64,000 nucleotides of DNA from Diphasiastrum complanatum. Taxonomy: Eukaryota > Streptophyta > Lycopodiopsida > Lycopodiales > Lycopodiaceae. The position numbers and the translations under genes were made by a program. The stretch covers positions 75,987,521-76,051,520 of the forward strand of contig CM055096.1 in assembly GCA_029204225.1 (NCBI GenBank), given 5' to 3'. Below are positions 34,983-47,479 of the stretch, in pieces. Numbering within the stretch: position 1 is the stretch's first letter; each line of letters opens with the position of its first letter. The notes beneath the pieces are model-generated. The model made no database searches. It was not told the origin of the DNA and was given only the letters and a program-made list of their open reading frames with translations.

Positions 34983-36555
34983 TCATGATATGCTTGAACT
35001 TGAAGACTTTCTTCGGCAGTCAAGAGTACCGCTTGAGTACAAGGTTTTGATACTTGAAGTGCTTGAATTTCCTAGATTTGGCCCTTTGATCATTGAGACC
35101 GAATTTGTCATTGTGTTGGTCGGCTTGCTGCTAGAACATGTTGGCTTTAGGGGTTGACTACTTGTTGTTGATCTCTGCAATGGGTTGTAATCAACTGCCT
35201 TGGCCTTGCCTCTGTCATTGTTATCCGTAGGAGTCTTCGTGAAAGCACATTTGACTTGTGAATCATAAGGCTTACAAGTTGTGAGTTCAATTGGTATTAC
35301 AACGTCCAAGAATCGTTGTATGGCTTGTTGAACAATTTCTGGCAGTTTCTTCATAAGATCAATTGTCGCTTGTTGCTTGATTGTCTCTACCAGTTTCGTC
35401 ATGTTTGAAGGTACAAAATTTTTTGACGGATGTTTTAGCACATTTGGCGACCTTTGCAATATCCCTCGATTCAGCAACCATTTCAAAGCTTGGTGGAATC
35501 ATGATCTTGCATTTGTAGCGCTGGGTGACTGGATTTGCCTTTTGGCGACTCACATGCATTGCAAAGATGGATTTCGCCATAGTCGATTGTAATCGCAATG
35601 GACAATCTAGGCAGGGATGTCCAATGCCACAATTTGAACATAATGCCATGAAGGTTGTTGAGTTATCTTTGTGTGGGCATTCTAATTTGCGATGTCTTCT
35701 GCCACATCCATAGCATCGTATCATTGGCAAAATGCCATCGCCTCGGAGCTGGATTGCATAAACTAGTATACGCTCTTCACTAGGTCCTTCCACATAATAT
35801 AGTGAAGAACTGTCGTGGGTTTCGGCTCCCGTAGATCTTGGTGATGCACATGGCGAATGCACAAGTGGTTCCAATCTTTCACCTATTGTCTTCAAAATGG
35901 GCCCATCTCTTGAAGATGAACTTCTTCGGTGCGCCATCTGCTCAACTTGCTTGCTTGTTGTCAAGGGTGGATCTTGGAACTTTTGATGCTTTCCTGCTAC
36001 TACTGGTTTTGCAACATGAAACTTCTTAGTTGGGCAATTGGCAATGTGATGGTTTTCAAAGCAATATGAACATTGCCCTCTTTGAAGTAACATTACATTA
36101 CAAGTCGCGGCACATGCCTTTGGATCATGTTCCAGATCTTGATCTTGATCTTGATTTGTTGATTCATGTTGGTCATCATCCCTTCCTGGTGAAGCTTGTT
36201 CTTCTCTTGTCTCTCCGTTATTTTGCATTAGCGTTGTCAAAATTCTTGAACCTCTTATTGATGGTAATCCAGATACTTCATCCAACTTAGATTCGGAGTC
36301 AGTATCTTGAATTGTCAACAATGTGGATTCAATCTTCATGGCATCAACAAGAACGTGCTTCAATGTAGTGTAAGAGGTGAGGTTCTTCATTTGATAGTGA
36401 ATGTCGCTCCTCAGACCTTGGATAAAGTTCTTGATGATCAGTGATGTTGGGATTGGTGGATGACAGTACTTTCCTATGTGATAGATCCGATGAAGGTATG
36501 TACAAACTGTCTCCTGACGTTGCATGCTAATGCTTGATAGTTGAGTAGTCGACAT
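34983..36555 (-). pseudogene. F1 gypsy gag (copy B)
   Basis: The long frame 36555-35359 starts MSTTQLSSISMQRQETVCTY and matches the back half of the Retrotrans_gag domain (YLHRIYHIGKYCHPPIPTSL, FIQGLRSDIHYQMK). An acidic linker and three knuckles follow: CSYCFENHHIANC, CYGCGRRHRKLEC, CSNCGIGHPCLDC. After a frame break near 35400 the Ser/Thr-rich tail continues to about 34983. The N-terminal half of the gag domain and all of pol are absent, so it could only move with proteins supplied by another element. Confidence 0.8.
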
Positions 36556-36716
36556 GTTGTTTGTGGATGGATGGATAAATGAATTTATATGTAAGATTGC
36601 TCTTCAAGAGATGACTGATGATGCACAATGTTCCAAATAGTGGTTTTGTTTCGTTTTGTTTCTTCTTCTTTTTATTTTATTTTTATTTTTATTTTTTATT
36701 TATTTTTATAAGATTC

Positions 36717-37260
36717 GAAAAACTGGAGAATCACAAAAAGTCTAGCAAATTCGGAAATCACAAAAAGTCTAACAAATTTGGGATTCACAAAAAACTAGGG
36801 ATTTTGGGGATTCAAAAAACTGCTAGTCAAAAAATGGGGGATTTTGGGGATTCAAGAAAAATGGGAGTCAAAAAACTGGGGGTATTGGGGAGTCAATAAA
36901 ACTAGGGGATTTGGAGATTCAAAAAAACTGGAATTTTTGGGATTCAAAAAAACGTGGAAATTTGGAGAGTCAGAAAACGTGGGGGTTTTGGGATTCAATA
37001 AAATTGGGAGTCAAAAAACTGGGGGTTTTGGGGATTCGATAAAACTGGGGGTTAAAAAACTAGGGGTTTTGGGGATTCAAGAAAACTGAGATTTTGGGGG
37101 ATTCAAAAAAACTGGGATTTTTGTGATTCAAAAAAACGTGGGAATTTGGGGAGTCAGAAAACGTGAGGGTTTTGGGATTCAATAAAACTGGGAGTCAAAA
37201 AACTAGGGGTTTTGGGGATTCAAGAAAACATGGAGAATCTGGGGACTCAGAAAGTGTGGG
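36717..37260. repeat. Degenerate minisatellite, unit about 25-40 bp
   Basis: About 15-20 degenerate repeats of a unit like GGGGATTCAAAAAACTGGG, with variants GGGATTTTGGGGATTCAA and GGGAGTCAAAAAAC. All GC bases on the plus strand are nearly G, giving strong strand asymmetry. It lies in the leader upstream of F1 gag copy B. The Lys/Gly/Phe-rich frames over it are repeat artefacts. Confidence 0.85.
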
Positions 37261-37987
37261 AATCAAATATGAGGAAGTCAAAAATTCTGGGAACTCAAAA
37301 CTTTACTTGGAAAATTTGAACCTAGAAATGTGAGAATTGGGATCTTGAGAAAGCAAAAAGTTATGATGATAAGAATTGGGGAATGTAGAAGACCGAGAAA
37401 GTAAAAAAAAATTGGGCAATATGGGTTTGGGAAGTTGGGAAGGCAGTTGTAGAAAAAGAGAGATGAGAAAAAAAAAAAAAAAAATCTACTAAACCCTTCT
37501 TTTGAAAAAGGCCGCAAAAAATAATATAAATAAATAAAATAAAATCATAAAATACAAGTTAACTCAAGAAGAGAGAATAAATAAATTCATGAGTGCTCAA
37601 AAAATGTAAAAAAATGAAGGACAAAAGATAAAGAAAAATAAAAATAACAAAAATTTAAATACAAAAAAAAAAAAAAAAAAAAAACCTAATATTTTTGGAG
37701 GAGGGTGGCACAATGGGAGAGGGCGAACAGGCAGACGGACGAGGGAGGAGGTGGCCGAAAGGAAAGGCAGCGAGGGCATGGAGGAGGTGGAAAGGCCAGG
37801 GGGGACAGCAGGGGAGCAGAGGACGTGAGGTAGCAGCAACAGAGGAGGTCGTGGGGCCGTGGAGCAGGTAGCCAAGGAGGGGGAGGGAGCGGATCAGGGA
37901 AAGGAAGGGGCATGGAGTAGGCAGTTGAGGAGGGGGAGGGAGCGAGGCAGGGAATGGAGGCAGGCCAGGGCAGGAAGGGAGCAAGGA
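37261..37987. other. A-rich then G/A-rich F1 leader
   Basis: From 37261 to 37685 the sequence is A-rich with several poly(A) runs (37469-37485, 37664-37684). From 37690 it becomes the same type of G/A-rich sequence (GGCAGGCCAGGGCAGG) as found to the right of the solo E LTR, consistent with one leader split by the E insertion. No genes. Confidence 0.5.
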
Positions 37988-39951
37988 TGTAGTGCATCTT
38001 TTTGGTCAAAATTTTAAAATTTCAGCAACTACAATCATTGATGCTGATTTTCTAGAAGAAAATGTGCTAGATGTATCTCATATGTGCAAAATCTACTATT
38101 ATGCCACTTTTTACTGATATACGAATGCGGCTATGTTAAAGAGTAGCTATGAAATTCTATGGCATGTTCAAATGTCATAATCAATTTTCAAATGACAGTT
38201 ATATCAGACAAATTAGAGCTATTTTTACTATGTTGTTATTTTTAGTAAGTTTGTTAAATAGCAATAAGCTATTTTTAGCAACACTCATAAGTGACTTTGA
38301 TGGATGATAATATCGACAGTTGCTAAGTAGTTTTATTAATTGGCAATTTTTCGCCATATTGTAATGATGAAATCACTTTATATCATGATTAATAAAAGAT
38401 GCCCAGGTATCTTTAAGGCACTGACTTAAGTTTCAAGGAAAGGTCCAAAGGCTAAAGGTCTTGCAAACAACGACAAGCAAAGTTCAATTCAAGACAAAGA
38501 CAACAAACCAGCGAAAATACCCTTTTGAAGATTAAGGATGTTCTTGAATAATTAGGACCATGATCTTATCATAAGGTCCAAAAAGATTCCACAAAATAAA
38601 ATATAGTTGGCAAGTTCAAACTTGTTCAAATAATAACTAACCACTTTCCATCAAAGATTATCGAAGAAAATTTGGAGTTCTAGCTCAAATCAAAGATTTA
38701 GTAACATTGCTTCACAATTGAAGGGGTTCTGGATAAAAATCGATGAATCCTTATCGATTGAGGACACTGCAAAATATACCAGTCAAAATAAAGTTTTGCA
38801 GGTGAAAATGCTTATAAGACATTCAGGTGCCTTGGACGAAAAGAATTGTTGAGGTCGACACAATGCGAAAGATTGAAATACAACCTAATTGATCAATTTC
38901 GAAATTATGTTGAGAGGCCAAATGCATATTCATGTGATGGTTTTCAAAATGAAACAAAGAAATGTTATGAGATCTACTAATAGCCTTATTGAAAGTTAGT
39001 TTTGAAGAACTCACCCTTGTGAATGTTGTTGGAAGAGGATACACCAAGGACTACTGGTTAATTCAAAGCCAACAACTCCTTAATCGACATATGTCAAATG
39101 GACTTAAAAATTGTTTTCAAAATGAGTAAATTCAAATTCTATGGAAGGGATTCAATGGGAAACAAGAATACAATGGTGTTGAAAGTGAGAGGCTGGTAAT
39201 TGCCTCGTTCTCTCTCTCTCTCACGAGGATGGGAAAAGGAGAAGCATTGATAAATTCATTCGTTCTAGTGGAGAGGAGAGGCTTGCTTTTGTTATGAGGG
39301 AAGAGCATTCTAGTATTCTGGTCATGAATAGAGGCATGGATTCTTCTGTTGTATTCTCTTTCTTAATGATTTGATTTTATGCTGATTGATCCTGGAATAT
39401 GATCATGGGAAGAAGATCTTTCATGCAGATTTACGTGCGCTCTTGCCTACTGGTTCATCCCTGGTCAACAGACATTCATTTCTCTGCCTGAATGCGATGG
39501 ACAACTCTCCTATTGTCTCACTGGACAAAGTCTTCTCTCCCCCTCTATGATCTCTCTCTCTCTCCCCCCCTCACAAATTAGCTCCTATCTCCCTCTTGAA
39601 ATTACTCACACACACAAACCTCCTCACAAACAGCCGCTCTCTCTTTCTCTTTCCCTCACCGCTCCTCATCCATCTGCGCACCTGCTCTCCATCTTTGTAC
39701 CTGCGAATCTCTCTCTCATCTGCCACTTTCTCCCTTCCTCCTACGATACCTCTCCTATCTTCCGCTCACATGTTCTCTAGCTATCTGCGCTCCCCATCTG
39801 CACTGTCCATCTACGGTTCTGTCCACCAACTCCTCTTCAAAATCTGTCTCTCCCTGCATGCGCTCTCCATCTGTCTCTGACTCAGCGCTCCAGCTCCCTC
39901 TTCCTCGCAGTCAGCCGTTCCCTATCACTCCCTTTTCGATCTCTGTCAAGA

Positions 39952-40020
<69 letters not shown>

Positions 40021-41161
40021 CTGTCTGTATTTTTCTTTCCTTCAGCAATTTTACCCCCCGCTCTCTTTTTCTTCTTGCTTCAAAACTTATTGGTAAAATG
40101 AAGAAGACGACCCGATAAAGATATAGATGGAACCGGCATTCTGACAACCAATTATGTGGGTTACTGAAGAAAACTATAGAGTGACTCAAATGTGGAAGAC
40201 ATGACTTTATCTGAAGGACCCTCCTTGAAATTTAAGTCAGAGCATAAGGATCTGAGGTGAAATCATTTACCTTTTAAGTGTATTTTTTTGGTTTAATCAT
40301 TTGGTTAAGCATGTAGACCGGGTTTTTCGGTTATTATGAATACTAAGTATCTGATTTTATGAATCTGAAAAAAAAATGGATTTATGTGCTCATATTGAAT
40401 CTATAACCCATAGTATACATTAAATGGTATGTTTTTACAGTCTAACGAACTATAGATTTACCTTCTGCTATAAAAACTCCAGAAAATAAAGAACAATTAG
40501 ATTTTGTTTTTATAATGGAATATTATATATGCTTTTCAAGAGTTAAACTTATTAAGGATTTTCAAATGGCTATAACTCCTAATCCGTAACTCGGATCTAA
40601 ATGATCCAAAAAGGTAAATTGATCCTTAAAACTCATAAATTCATAAAATTGAGAAAAATGACTTTTAAAAGAATTTTATCATAAAGTTCTCAGTTTGAGT
40701 GATGTGTAATGCTTAACAAATATACTTAGCATGATAAATTAGCTATTGCTAATCCATTGAAAAACATGGAGAAGCTATCGCTTAAAGTGGTTGAAAAACA
40801 CCATTAGAGCTATATATATATTATATATTTCCAAAACCACATACATTATCATGATAAAACCATTGAAAAAGATGGTCAAGCTTTCGTAGATAAATCATGG
40901 CAATTGCATCAAAGATTGAATAAAATTAAGTTTGCTTGATTGGAGAGAATACAAGAATTAGTAAATGAAAAACATTTATATCATTGAAAAGAATATTTGA
41001 GATGGATTACCTATGAGGTGAATGGGTTCAAACTTAAGTTACCCTCTAGTATAATCTATGGCAATATCTGAACTAGAAACCCAATGACTGGCTTCATAAT
41101 CATACCAAAACCCCGCTATAGTGTTATGAACACTATTAAGCAGCACACCAAATGTACCACA
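37988..41161 (+). mobile_element. Solo LTR of element E (3174 bp)
   Basis: It spans TGTAGTGCATCTTT to AAATGTACCACA and matches 30241-33381 end to end, but no E internal sequence flanks it. The main difference is a 66-bp (CT)n expansion at 39953-40018 replacing a short CT run. Its right flank (41162 on) matches the right flank of the 3' LTR at 33382, so both sit at the same place in related F1 leaders. No clear 5-bp target duplication. Confidence 0.85.
39953..40018. repeat. (CT)n microsatellite inside the solo LTR
   Basis: About 33 CT units. The same position in the other LTR (about 32207-32240) has only scattered short CT runs, so this is a recent expansion. Confidence 0.95.
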
Positions 41162-41930
41162 GAGGGGAAGGAGAGGCAGGCCAGGGCGGACGGTAGGGGA
41201 GAAGATGGACGGACGAGAGGGGGCGGATAGGAGGTGGATGGGGTGAGTGGATGGAGGTGAGGGGATGGAACTATAGCAGGGGAGAGGGCAAGGCACGAGG
41301 CAGCAAATAGTGAGGAGAAGTAGCCGAGGGGAATGAAGAGGGCGCAGGTGGGGGAGGGGGAGCATCAGCAAGGGGAGAGGAGAGCCGTGAGCAGCAACAG
41401 GGTGCTGCAAGGAGAGAGGATGGATGGAGAGGAGGGGAGCGAGGGCATGGTGGGGATGGGAAGGAGGTGAGGGAGCGCAGGCAGGTGAGCACAGGCAGGC
41501 AAGGTAACAGAGGGGAGCGAGGCAAGCAGCGCAGGCAGTAGTGGAGTGAGGGGCCGGCAGCCAGGAGCAGACAAGGTAGCATAGATAGGTGAGGGATCAA
41601 GACAGGGAGCAGGGAGAGGTGAAGGCAGGGAGCAGCGGAGCAGGGAGAGAAGGGGAGAGAGATGGAGAGAAGGAAGACGCAGCAAGTAGTAAGGAGGGAA
41701 CAAGATGGAGATGGTGGGTGCAGTAGGGCAGCGAGGGAGAGTAGTGTTGGAGGAGTTTTTTTTTTTGGTTTTTTTTTTTTTACATTCTTTCCTTAGTCAC
41801 AGATATAAAACCAAAAAATCAGCAAAATCGATTAAAGCTCATGTAATAAACCAAACATTTAAAAACAAACTAAACAGAGATCAAGAAAAACACAAACAAA
41901 AAAATGATATGTTGATAGAAGGCCAACATT
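41162..41930 (-). other. F1 leader (purine-rich part and AT-rich part)
   Basis: 41162-41750 is G/A-rich like 33382-33850. 41760-41930 is T- then A-rich and ends at the primer site. On the minus strand this is the untranslated leader running from the primer site toward gag. No credible coding sequence. Confidence 0.6.
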
Positions 41931-41953
41931 TGGCTCCTCGCCAACGGCGCCAA
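41931..41953 (-). other. Gypsy primer-binding site
   Basis: On the minus strand TTGGCGCCGTTGGCGAGGA follows immediately after the LTR end CTTAACA. It closely resembles the TGGCGCCGTTGCCGGGGA-type primer sites of plant Ty3/gypsy elements. It sets the orientation of the F1 elements as minus. Confidence 0.8.
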
Positions 41954-42171
41954 TGTTAAGCCAAGAAAAAGACGAGTTTCCCATCTCTTTCCCTGTGGTG
42001 TGTAGTACGGGAGGTGGGTTCGGTCCAACTAGGAGCCTTGGAGATGTTGCCTTTCACCAACTAGCTTAAGATCCGATCATAAAACTGCATTCTAAAAATT
42101 AAGCATATCTCACACTCACGTTACCATGAAGAGAGAGGAAGAGATATTATGAGGGAGGGAAAGAGAGAAAG

Positions 42172-42243
<72 letters not shown>

Positions 42244-43300
42244 AAATGGACAGAGTTACTTCGAATGATGGAAATACAAGGAAAATGGTCTCTTTTTATG
42301 AGAGTGAGAGTGGAACCTCCTCATCACCCATTAGGTAGCAGAATGGCTATTTATAGACTGTTCGAAGTACCTCTGGGCATTTGTACAAGGAAGATGGGAG
42401 AGGGTGAGTAGGGCTGGGATTTTCACACTAGTTTTGTACAAGGTATGGCAATTTATACAAGGCGGGATTTATTGTATACAGGGTTTCACGGGTACTTGCT
42501 AACCTACCTAGCCAGTTGTTGCCTATTCTGAAAGTTATCACCTATTTATACTAAGGGGCCGAGGCAACTTCTTAATTTAACCGGGTTGATCTTCAATTAA
42601 ATCTGATCTAACTTATCTAAATCACCTAAACCTTCTACCTTAGGCTAATCTACTCATTGGCTAACCTAGCAATCTATCTGGGCAATTTAACTATCTACCT
42701 TAGTTTACATCTATCCTAGGGGTTGGTCCATTTTAAGATCTTCTAGGCTAACTATCTGTTTCAACCTAATCTAAATGCTACCTAGACTAACTACTCTTGA
42801 CTACCTAGACTAAACTAAGATTAACTAACTAAGAGAATCGAACTTGATCGAACTTACATTTCTAGATCTATTTAAGTGTCTCGGCCAGTAACTACCCTAA
42901 TCTACGGATCTCAATCTGTCACTTTAAAACTAACTAATCTAAAACCTACGCTAACTGGTGGAGTTTTCTAAGTGTAACCGGATCTCCTAGATTTATCCTA
43001 GCTACACGAACAGGGTCATTTAATTGAACACTATCTTAATAGGACATTCTAATAGATTTAATAGAACAGAGACTATCTAAGTGAGCTAGTCTACCTACTC
43101 GATCTTTCTAAATTAAAATCACCTAGTAAACGGATGATCTAGCTGGCTAAGTAGTATTGATCTAATCTAAGTTTCTGATCTAGCTATCCGATTTATCTAA
43201 CTATTCCAACCCGAAGCAAAACACTAAGGGTCTAACTTCTAGCTCCTATGGATCCAGGTCTAAACTACTACCAAGATTTAACTAAAATTTCCACCACCTA
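41954..43300 (-). mobile_element. F1 gypsy LTR (about 1.3 kb; start approximate)
   Basis: The 3' end on the minus strand is fixed by the primer site at 41953. A TATA-like CTATAAATAGCC lies on the minus strand at about 42350-42361. A GA tract (42177-42239) lies downstream in the transcribed part. The region 42360-43300 is AT-rich with repeated CTAACTATCTA-like words and no coding. It abuts an integrase end (43349), so it is at once the 3' LTR of one element and the 5' LTR of the next. Confidence 0.65.
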
Positions 43301-43348
43301 TCTAACCGACGAGCATCTTATCCTACAGGCTACTCCTACCTAGGCTAC

Positions 43349-43571
43349 CTAGCGGGGTGTCGACGGTTCATCTTGAGCTGAAGAAGATGACGTGGATGGT
43401 GGCTCTGGCACATCTCTGAGTTCAACATCAACGGAATAGTATGTGGGCATGTCTAGCAAATTGCCTTGTAGGTCGGCGAGTATCACTACGCCATTAGGTC
43501 GAATTTCTACTACTCTATATGGTCCTTCTCCCTGGAATTTGAGCTTGCCTTTGTGTGCTTTGGCATTATAT
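43349..43571 (-). pseudogene. Gypsy integrase C-terminal end
   Basis: The minus-strand frame reads NAKAHKGKLKFQGEGPYRVV and EIRPNGVVILADLQGN, the typical end of a Ty3/gypsy integrase, then an acidic Ser/Pro tail and stop at 43349. It is cut at 43571 by the copia LTR. Together with gag at 46301-46715 it belongs to one minus-strand gypsy element split by the copia insertion. Confidence 0.85.
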
Positions 43572-44249
43572 TGTAAAATTACAGCAAACAAGGATACTAA
43601 AACACTTGAAATGATGAGGGAAACAATAGACTATGATCTCATAAGGTTAGCACAAGTTGAACCATGAAAATCCATCAAGAATCTATGCTTGAACCTCACT
43701 AAATGGCCCAAATCCTTGAAGAAGCCTTCACACGTGTGAAAGTACAACCTCCCACAGTCTGAGTACTATACACCAGACCTACATTCAATCCTCTAATCAT
43801 TAGGAATCACAAGAACTCAAAGAATTATAAACATAGAGAGCAATTGCACCAATATGAGAGAGAAATCATGAAATTGCTTGATTGATTTTGGTGAGAGATC
43901 ATCACCTATATATACATTATCCATCATGGTTTTGGGCAGGTATGAGTAGCCCTAAACCTATCCCTAATGCTAGTTTTGGTGTATCTTTCATCCCTACCAA
44001 GTTAGGGTTGGAATCTTGGAGATCCCTCAACAATGTAAAAATTACCAAAAATAGCTCCTACTTTTTCTCTCTTGTATCTAAGCATGATTTGGACTCATTC
44101 CAAAGGTTCTATCATTGAGGTCAACTTGAGAACATCCTTATGAATGGAATCCTATGCTATTTGGCACGTGTGACAAGCCACATCATGACCATCTAACTAT
44201 TTACAAGTCATATGACCAAAACTAGTCAAGCTAGAATTGTGAATTCTCA
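43572..44249 (-). mobile_element. Copia LTR, family G
   Basis: It matches the solo LTR at 28459-29140 (TGTAAAATTACAGC start, ACTAGTCAAGCTAGAATTG near the end). It lies downstream of the minus-strand copia pol and so is probably its 3' LTR, although no clear polypurine tract was seen between them. Confidence 0.7.
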
Positions 44250-44329
44250 CTATCTAGCTTGGTTCAATCATTGCTTTACTGATCACTCCAAGTGATATAG
44301 TTTCTTGCTTTTTGGAAAGCCATGAAACC

Positions 44330-44566
44330 ACACCTTCTCCTATGAAAGTTGAATACGCACTTGTTGATTTCCTATCCCCCTTGTCCCCTGCAAAATCTAA
44401 ATCACTTAATGAATAAAGGTTAATCACATCTCCTCTATATAGAATCCCACACCTTCTCCTACGAAAGTTGAATAGGCACTTGTTGATTCCTATCCCCCTT
44501 GTCCCCTACAAAATCTGAATCTCTAAATGCATAAAGGTTAATCACATCTCCTCTATATAGAATCCC
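44330..44566 (-). repeat. 118-bp tandem duplication in copia RNase H
   Basis: The unit starting ACACCTTCTCCTA occurs at about 44331 and 44450, with shared blocks such as GGTTAATCACATCTCCTCTA. It disrupts the C-terminal coding of the copia pol. Confidence 0.8.
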
Positions 44567-46289
44567 AAAATCCAATGTACCCGAGATGTATCTTAGAATC
44601 CTCTTAGTCTTTTTCCAATGAATATTCAATGGTTTTTGCATGGATTGGCTCAACCTACATACACTAAAGCTAAGATCTGGTCTAGTGATAGTGGACCACA
44701 TTAAGGAGCCTATAAGTTGCCTAAACAAAGTGATGTCCATGAAGGATCTTTCATCATCTTCATTTGGCACTTTTACATCTTGCTCCATTGGTGTGTACCT
44801 CTATGCCTAAGATGAAGTGAAGACACCATCTTGAACTCTAAGGATAGATTTTTTCAATACCATCAACACTATTTCCACTAATGATGATGTCATCTACATA
44901 AATGAGTAAAAGTACAATACCAACATCATCAAACTTAATGTAAAGAGTGGGATCATATTCACTTTGAACAAAAGAAAGTGAAATAAGATAGCAATGTAAT
45001 CTTGAATTCCAAGATCTCGAGGCTTGATTCAAGCCATAGATGCTTCTTTGGAGATGGCATACTTTGTTCCCCATTCCATGCTTGATGAACCCTTGTGGCT
45101 GCTCCATATAGATATCCTCTTCCAAAAAACCATTCAAGAAGGCATTAGAGACATCCATTTGACATAGGATCCATCCAAATTGTGATGCAAGTGCAATGAT
45201 TAGCCTTATTGTGACCATCTTGGTCACGGGTGCAAAATTTTCCTCATAGTCTATCCCTCTCTCTTGAGCATAACCTTTTGCAACTAATCTTGCTTTATGT
45301 TTTTTAACACTCCCATTTGCATTCAACTTAAGCTTGAAGACCCACTTGCATCCTATTACCTTCCTTTGCGGTCTATCAACAAGCAACCAAGTTTCATTCT
45401 CAATCAAGGCATTATACTCATCCAACATAGCTTTATACCATTCTTTGGAGTTCAATGCTTCTTTAACATTAGATGGTTCTTCAAAAATAGATAAAGCATA
45501 AGAAGTGGTTAAGGTACCCTCAGCTTGCTGCCCTTTGCCTTGATATATGAGCCTTGATGGCTCCACTTTTGCCCTTGAAGATCTCCTTGGTGTGATAGGT
45601 GGGTTTGGTGCTTGCTCCTCCATGAGCTCCTTCTCAAAATCAAGATCTTGCTCCTTGGCCATCTTCTTCTTGATTGTTGGAGCACTTGAGCCTTCTTCAA
45701 GCATATGCATATGATGTTCATCAAATATGACATCCCTTGAAACAACAAATTTGTTCAAGAATGGGAGATAGATTTTGTAGACCTTGCTTGAGCTTGCATA
45801 TCCAAGCATGATTCCTCTTGTGGAAGATGGATCCTCCTTGGTTCTTGTTTCCAATGGCACATGCACATAACATATACACCCAAAAAATTTCAAGTGATTA
45901 AGATTGGGTTTCTTCCCATACAACATCTCATAAGGATTTTTTCCTTCAATTGCTTTGCAAGGCACCCTATTCATCAAGTAGTTTGCACATACAAAAGATT
46001 CACCCCAAAAGGATTTGGGCAAACAAGCATCCAATCCTAAAGCCTTAGAACATTCACGTAATGTTCTATTCCTTCTTTCAACAACTCCATTTTGTTGAGG
46101 AGTGTCAGGACAAGAAGTCTCTTTCTTGATCCCTTCCTCCTCACAAAAGGCCTTGAACTTATTGGAGATGAATTCTCCACCATTGTCACTTCTAAGAATC
46201 TTGATGCTATGATTATGATGCTTTTCCATAAACAACTTGAACTTTACAGAAGTATCAAATACTTGAGACTTTAAGGAAAGTAAGAACAC
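44459..46289 (-). pseudogene. Ty1/copia integrase-reverse transcriptase-RNase H
   Basis: A 483-codon minus-strand frame (46289-44838) holds the integrase core (LRSDNGGEF, DTPQQNGVVERRNRTLREC), the tether region (PITPRRSSRAKVEPSRL) and a nearly full RT: WYKAMLDEYNALIENETWLL, KARLVAKGYAQERGIDYEE, DVSNAFLNGFLEEDIYMEQP, and the catalytic YVDDIIISG at the end. After a stop, a second frame (44788-44459) gives SFMDITLFRQLIGSLMW and TRPDLSFSV of the RT/RNase H join. Gag, protease and the integrase start are missing, and RNase H is spoiled by a tandem duplication. The RT core is the best-preserved copia polymerase in the window. Confidence 0.9.
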
Positions 46290-46300
46290 CCAACAATATC

Positions 46301-46715
46301 TTAAGTAGTCATCTCAGAAAGAAAGCGGGTGGTTTTGAATCTTGTGATAAATTCCCCCTGTAAAATATTCCAATCATCATGTTCGTTCTGCTCAAGATTG
46401 AAATACCAATCTTTGGCGGTATCGGTTAAGAACAGATTGAAATATCTTAACAGCTCTTGCGGGCTGTCATCTCCATAGGCTCTACACGCTTGGGTGTAGA
46501 TCTGTAGAAATCGTCGCGGTTCTCCCTTGCCATCAAATCTCAAAAGGTCGATCTTGGAAAAATTCGGGCTGTGTGAGGTACAAACGGCCTAGGATTGTCC
46601 ATTAGGGGTGGATCTACGTCAACTGGTTCAGGTAATATCTCAATTGATATGTTGACAAACTCTTCGAGTTCCGGAAGATTCGGGGTGGATAATCTCCTTC
46701 CGGATCTTAGATGCA
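46301..46715 (-). pseudogene. Ty3/gypsy gag N-terminal part
   Basis: On the minus strand a start at 46715 gives MHLRSGRRLSTPNLPELEEF, a usual opening of plant gypsy gag. After a frame break near 46545, MRFDGKGEPRRFLQIYTQAC and DTAKDWYFNLEQNEHDDW follow: the Retrotrans_gag domain with its W..FN.L pattern. It is cut at about 46300 by copia sequence. It is probably the 5' part of the element whose integrase end is at 43349. Confidence 0.8.
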
Positions 46716-46719
46716 TACA

Positions 46720-47475
46720 ACGGAATGGGAATTAGGACTATTTTGAATATTTTCGTCTTTCTGATATTTTTGTTCTTTTTCGAATTCTTTTTCCTCAGGT
46801 ATATTTTTTGTAAACACTTTTGATGTATAGGTGATCAGATACTGGATCTGATAAGGAATCTAACCGATGTGATGGTGAATCTCAGATCAAGATTAGATCG
46901 GGATCAAAACAAAAGTTGGACGGATGGATATGAAGAGGTGTAACTGCGAATTCAAAAGGCAATCGAAAAAAATAAAAATACAGATGGGTTTTGATTGTGA
47001 AAAGATCAAGAAAAATTCTAGAATCTCTCTGATGGCAAATTATATAGGGCAAGTAATAACAGGTGCGAGTAATAGGATTATAACTCGCTGAGCTGTCCAC
47101 TTGCCAAAAATGATGATCAGAACAATCTGTGAAAATGGCGAGTAATGAGAAACTGATGGCGAGTAATAACATTATAACTCGCCAGTCTCTTATATGATAG
47201 ATCGTTGTGTTTTCAAGCCACTGTTCTGATGGCGAGTAAAGATAATGAATAAAAATTGAAGAAACTCTGACGGTGAGTAAAAGCCTGATAACTTGCCAAT
47301 CACCAAAATGATAGCTCTGAGGCTGCTATTCACCTTGCTCTAATGGCGAGTAATTTTGGCTCCAAAAAAGTGTCAACAAGCTCTATGGCGAGTAATAGGT
47401 GACAGGCCGAGTAAAAGCCTCTGATGGCAAGTTATAATTTATCTCACAGAACAGTGTCTGGAGCCTGTCTAGCAC
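46720..47475 (-). other. LTR/leader-like tract with clustered GGCGAGTAAT repeats
   Basis: Upstream of the gypsy gag on the minus strand. From 47049 to about 47440 the word (T)GGCGAGTAAT or close variants occurs about nine times, several times with its complement (ATAACTCGCC) 15-20 bases away. It is likely the LTR U3 or leader of that gypsy element, but no LTR boundary could be placed. Confidence 0.45.
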
Positions 47476-47479
47476 TGTT

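Noticed and set aside
36618-37089. Gly/Lys/Phe-rich repeat protein
   Set aside because: Translation of the GGGGATTCAAAA minisatellite; the repeat period is irregular and shifts frame.
43940-43960. Telomere-like CCCTAAA words
   Set aside because: Single isolated occurrences inside a copia LTR, not a tandem array.
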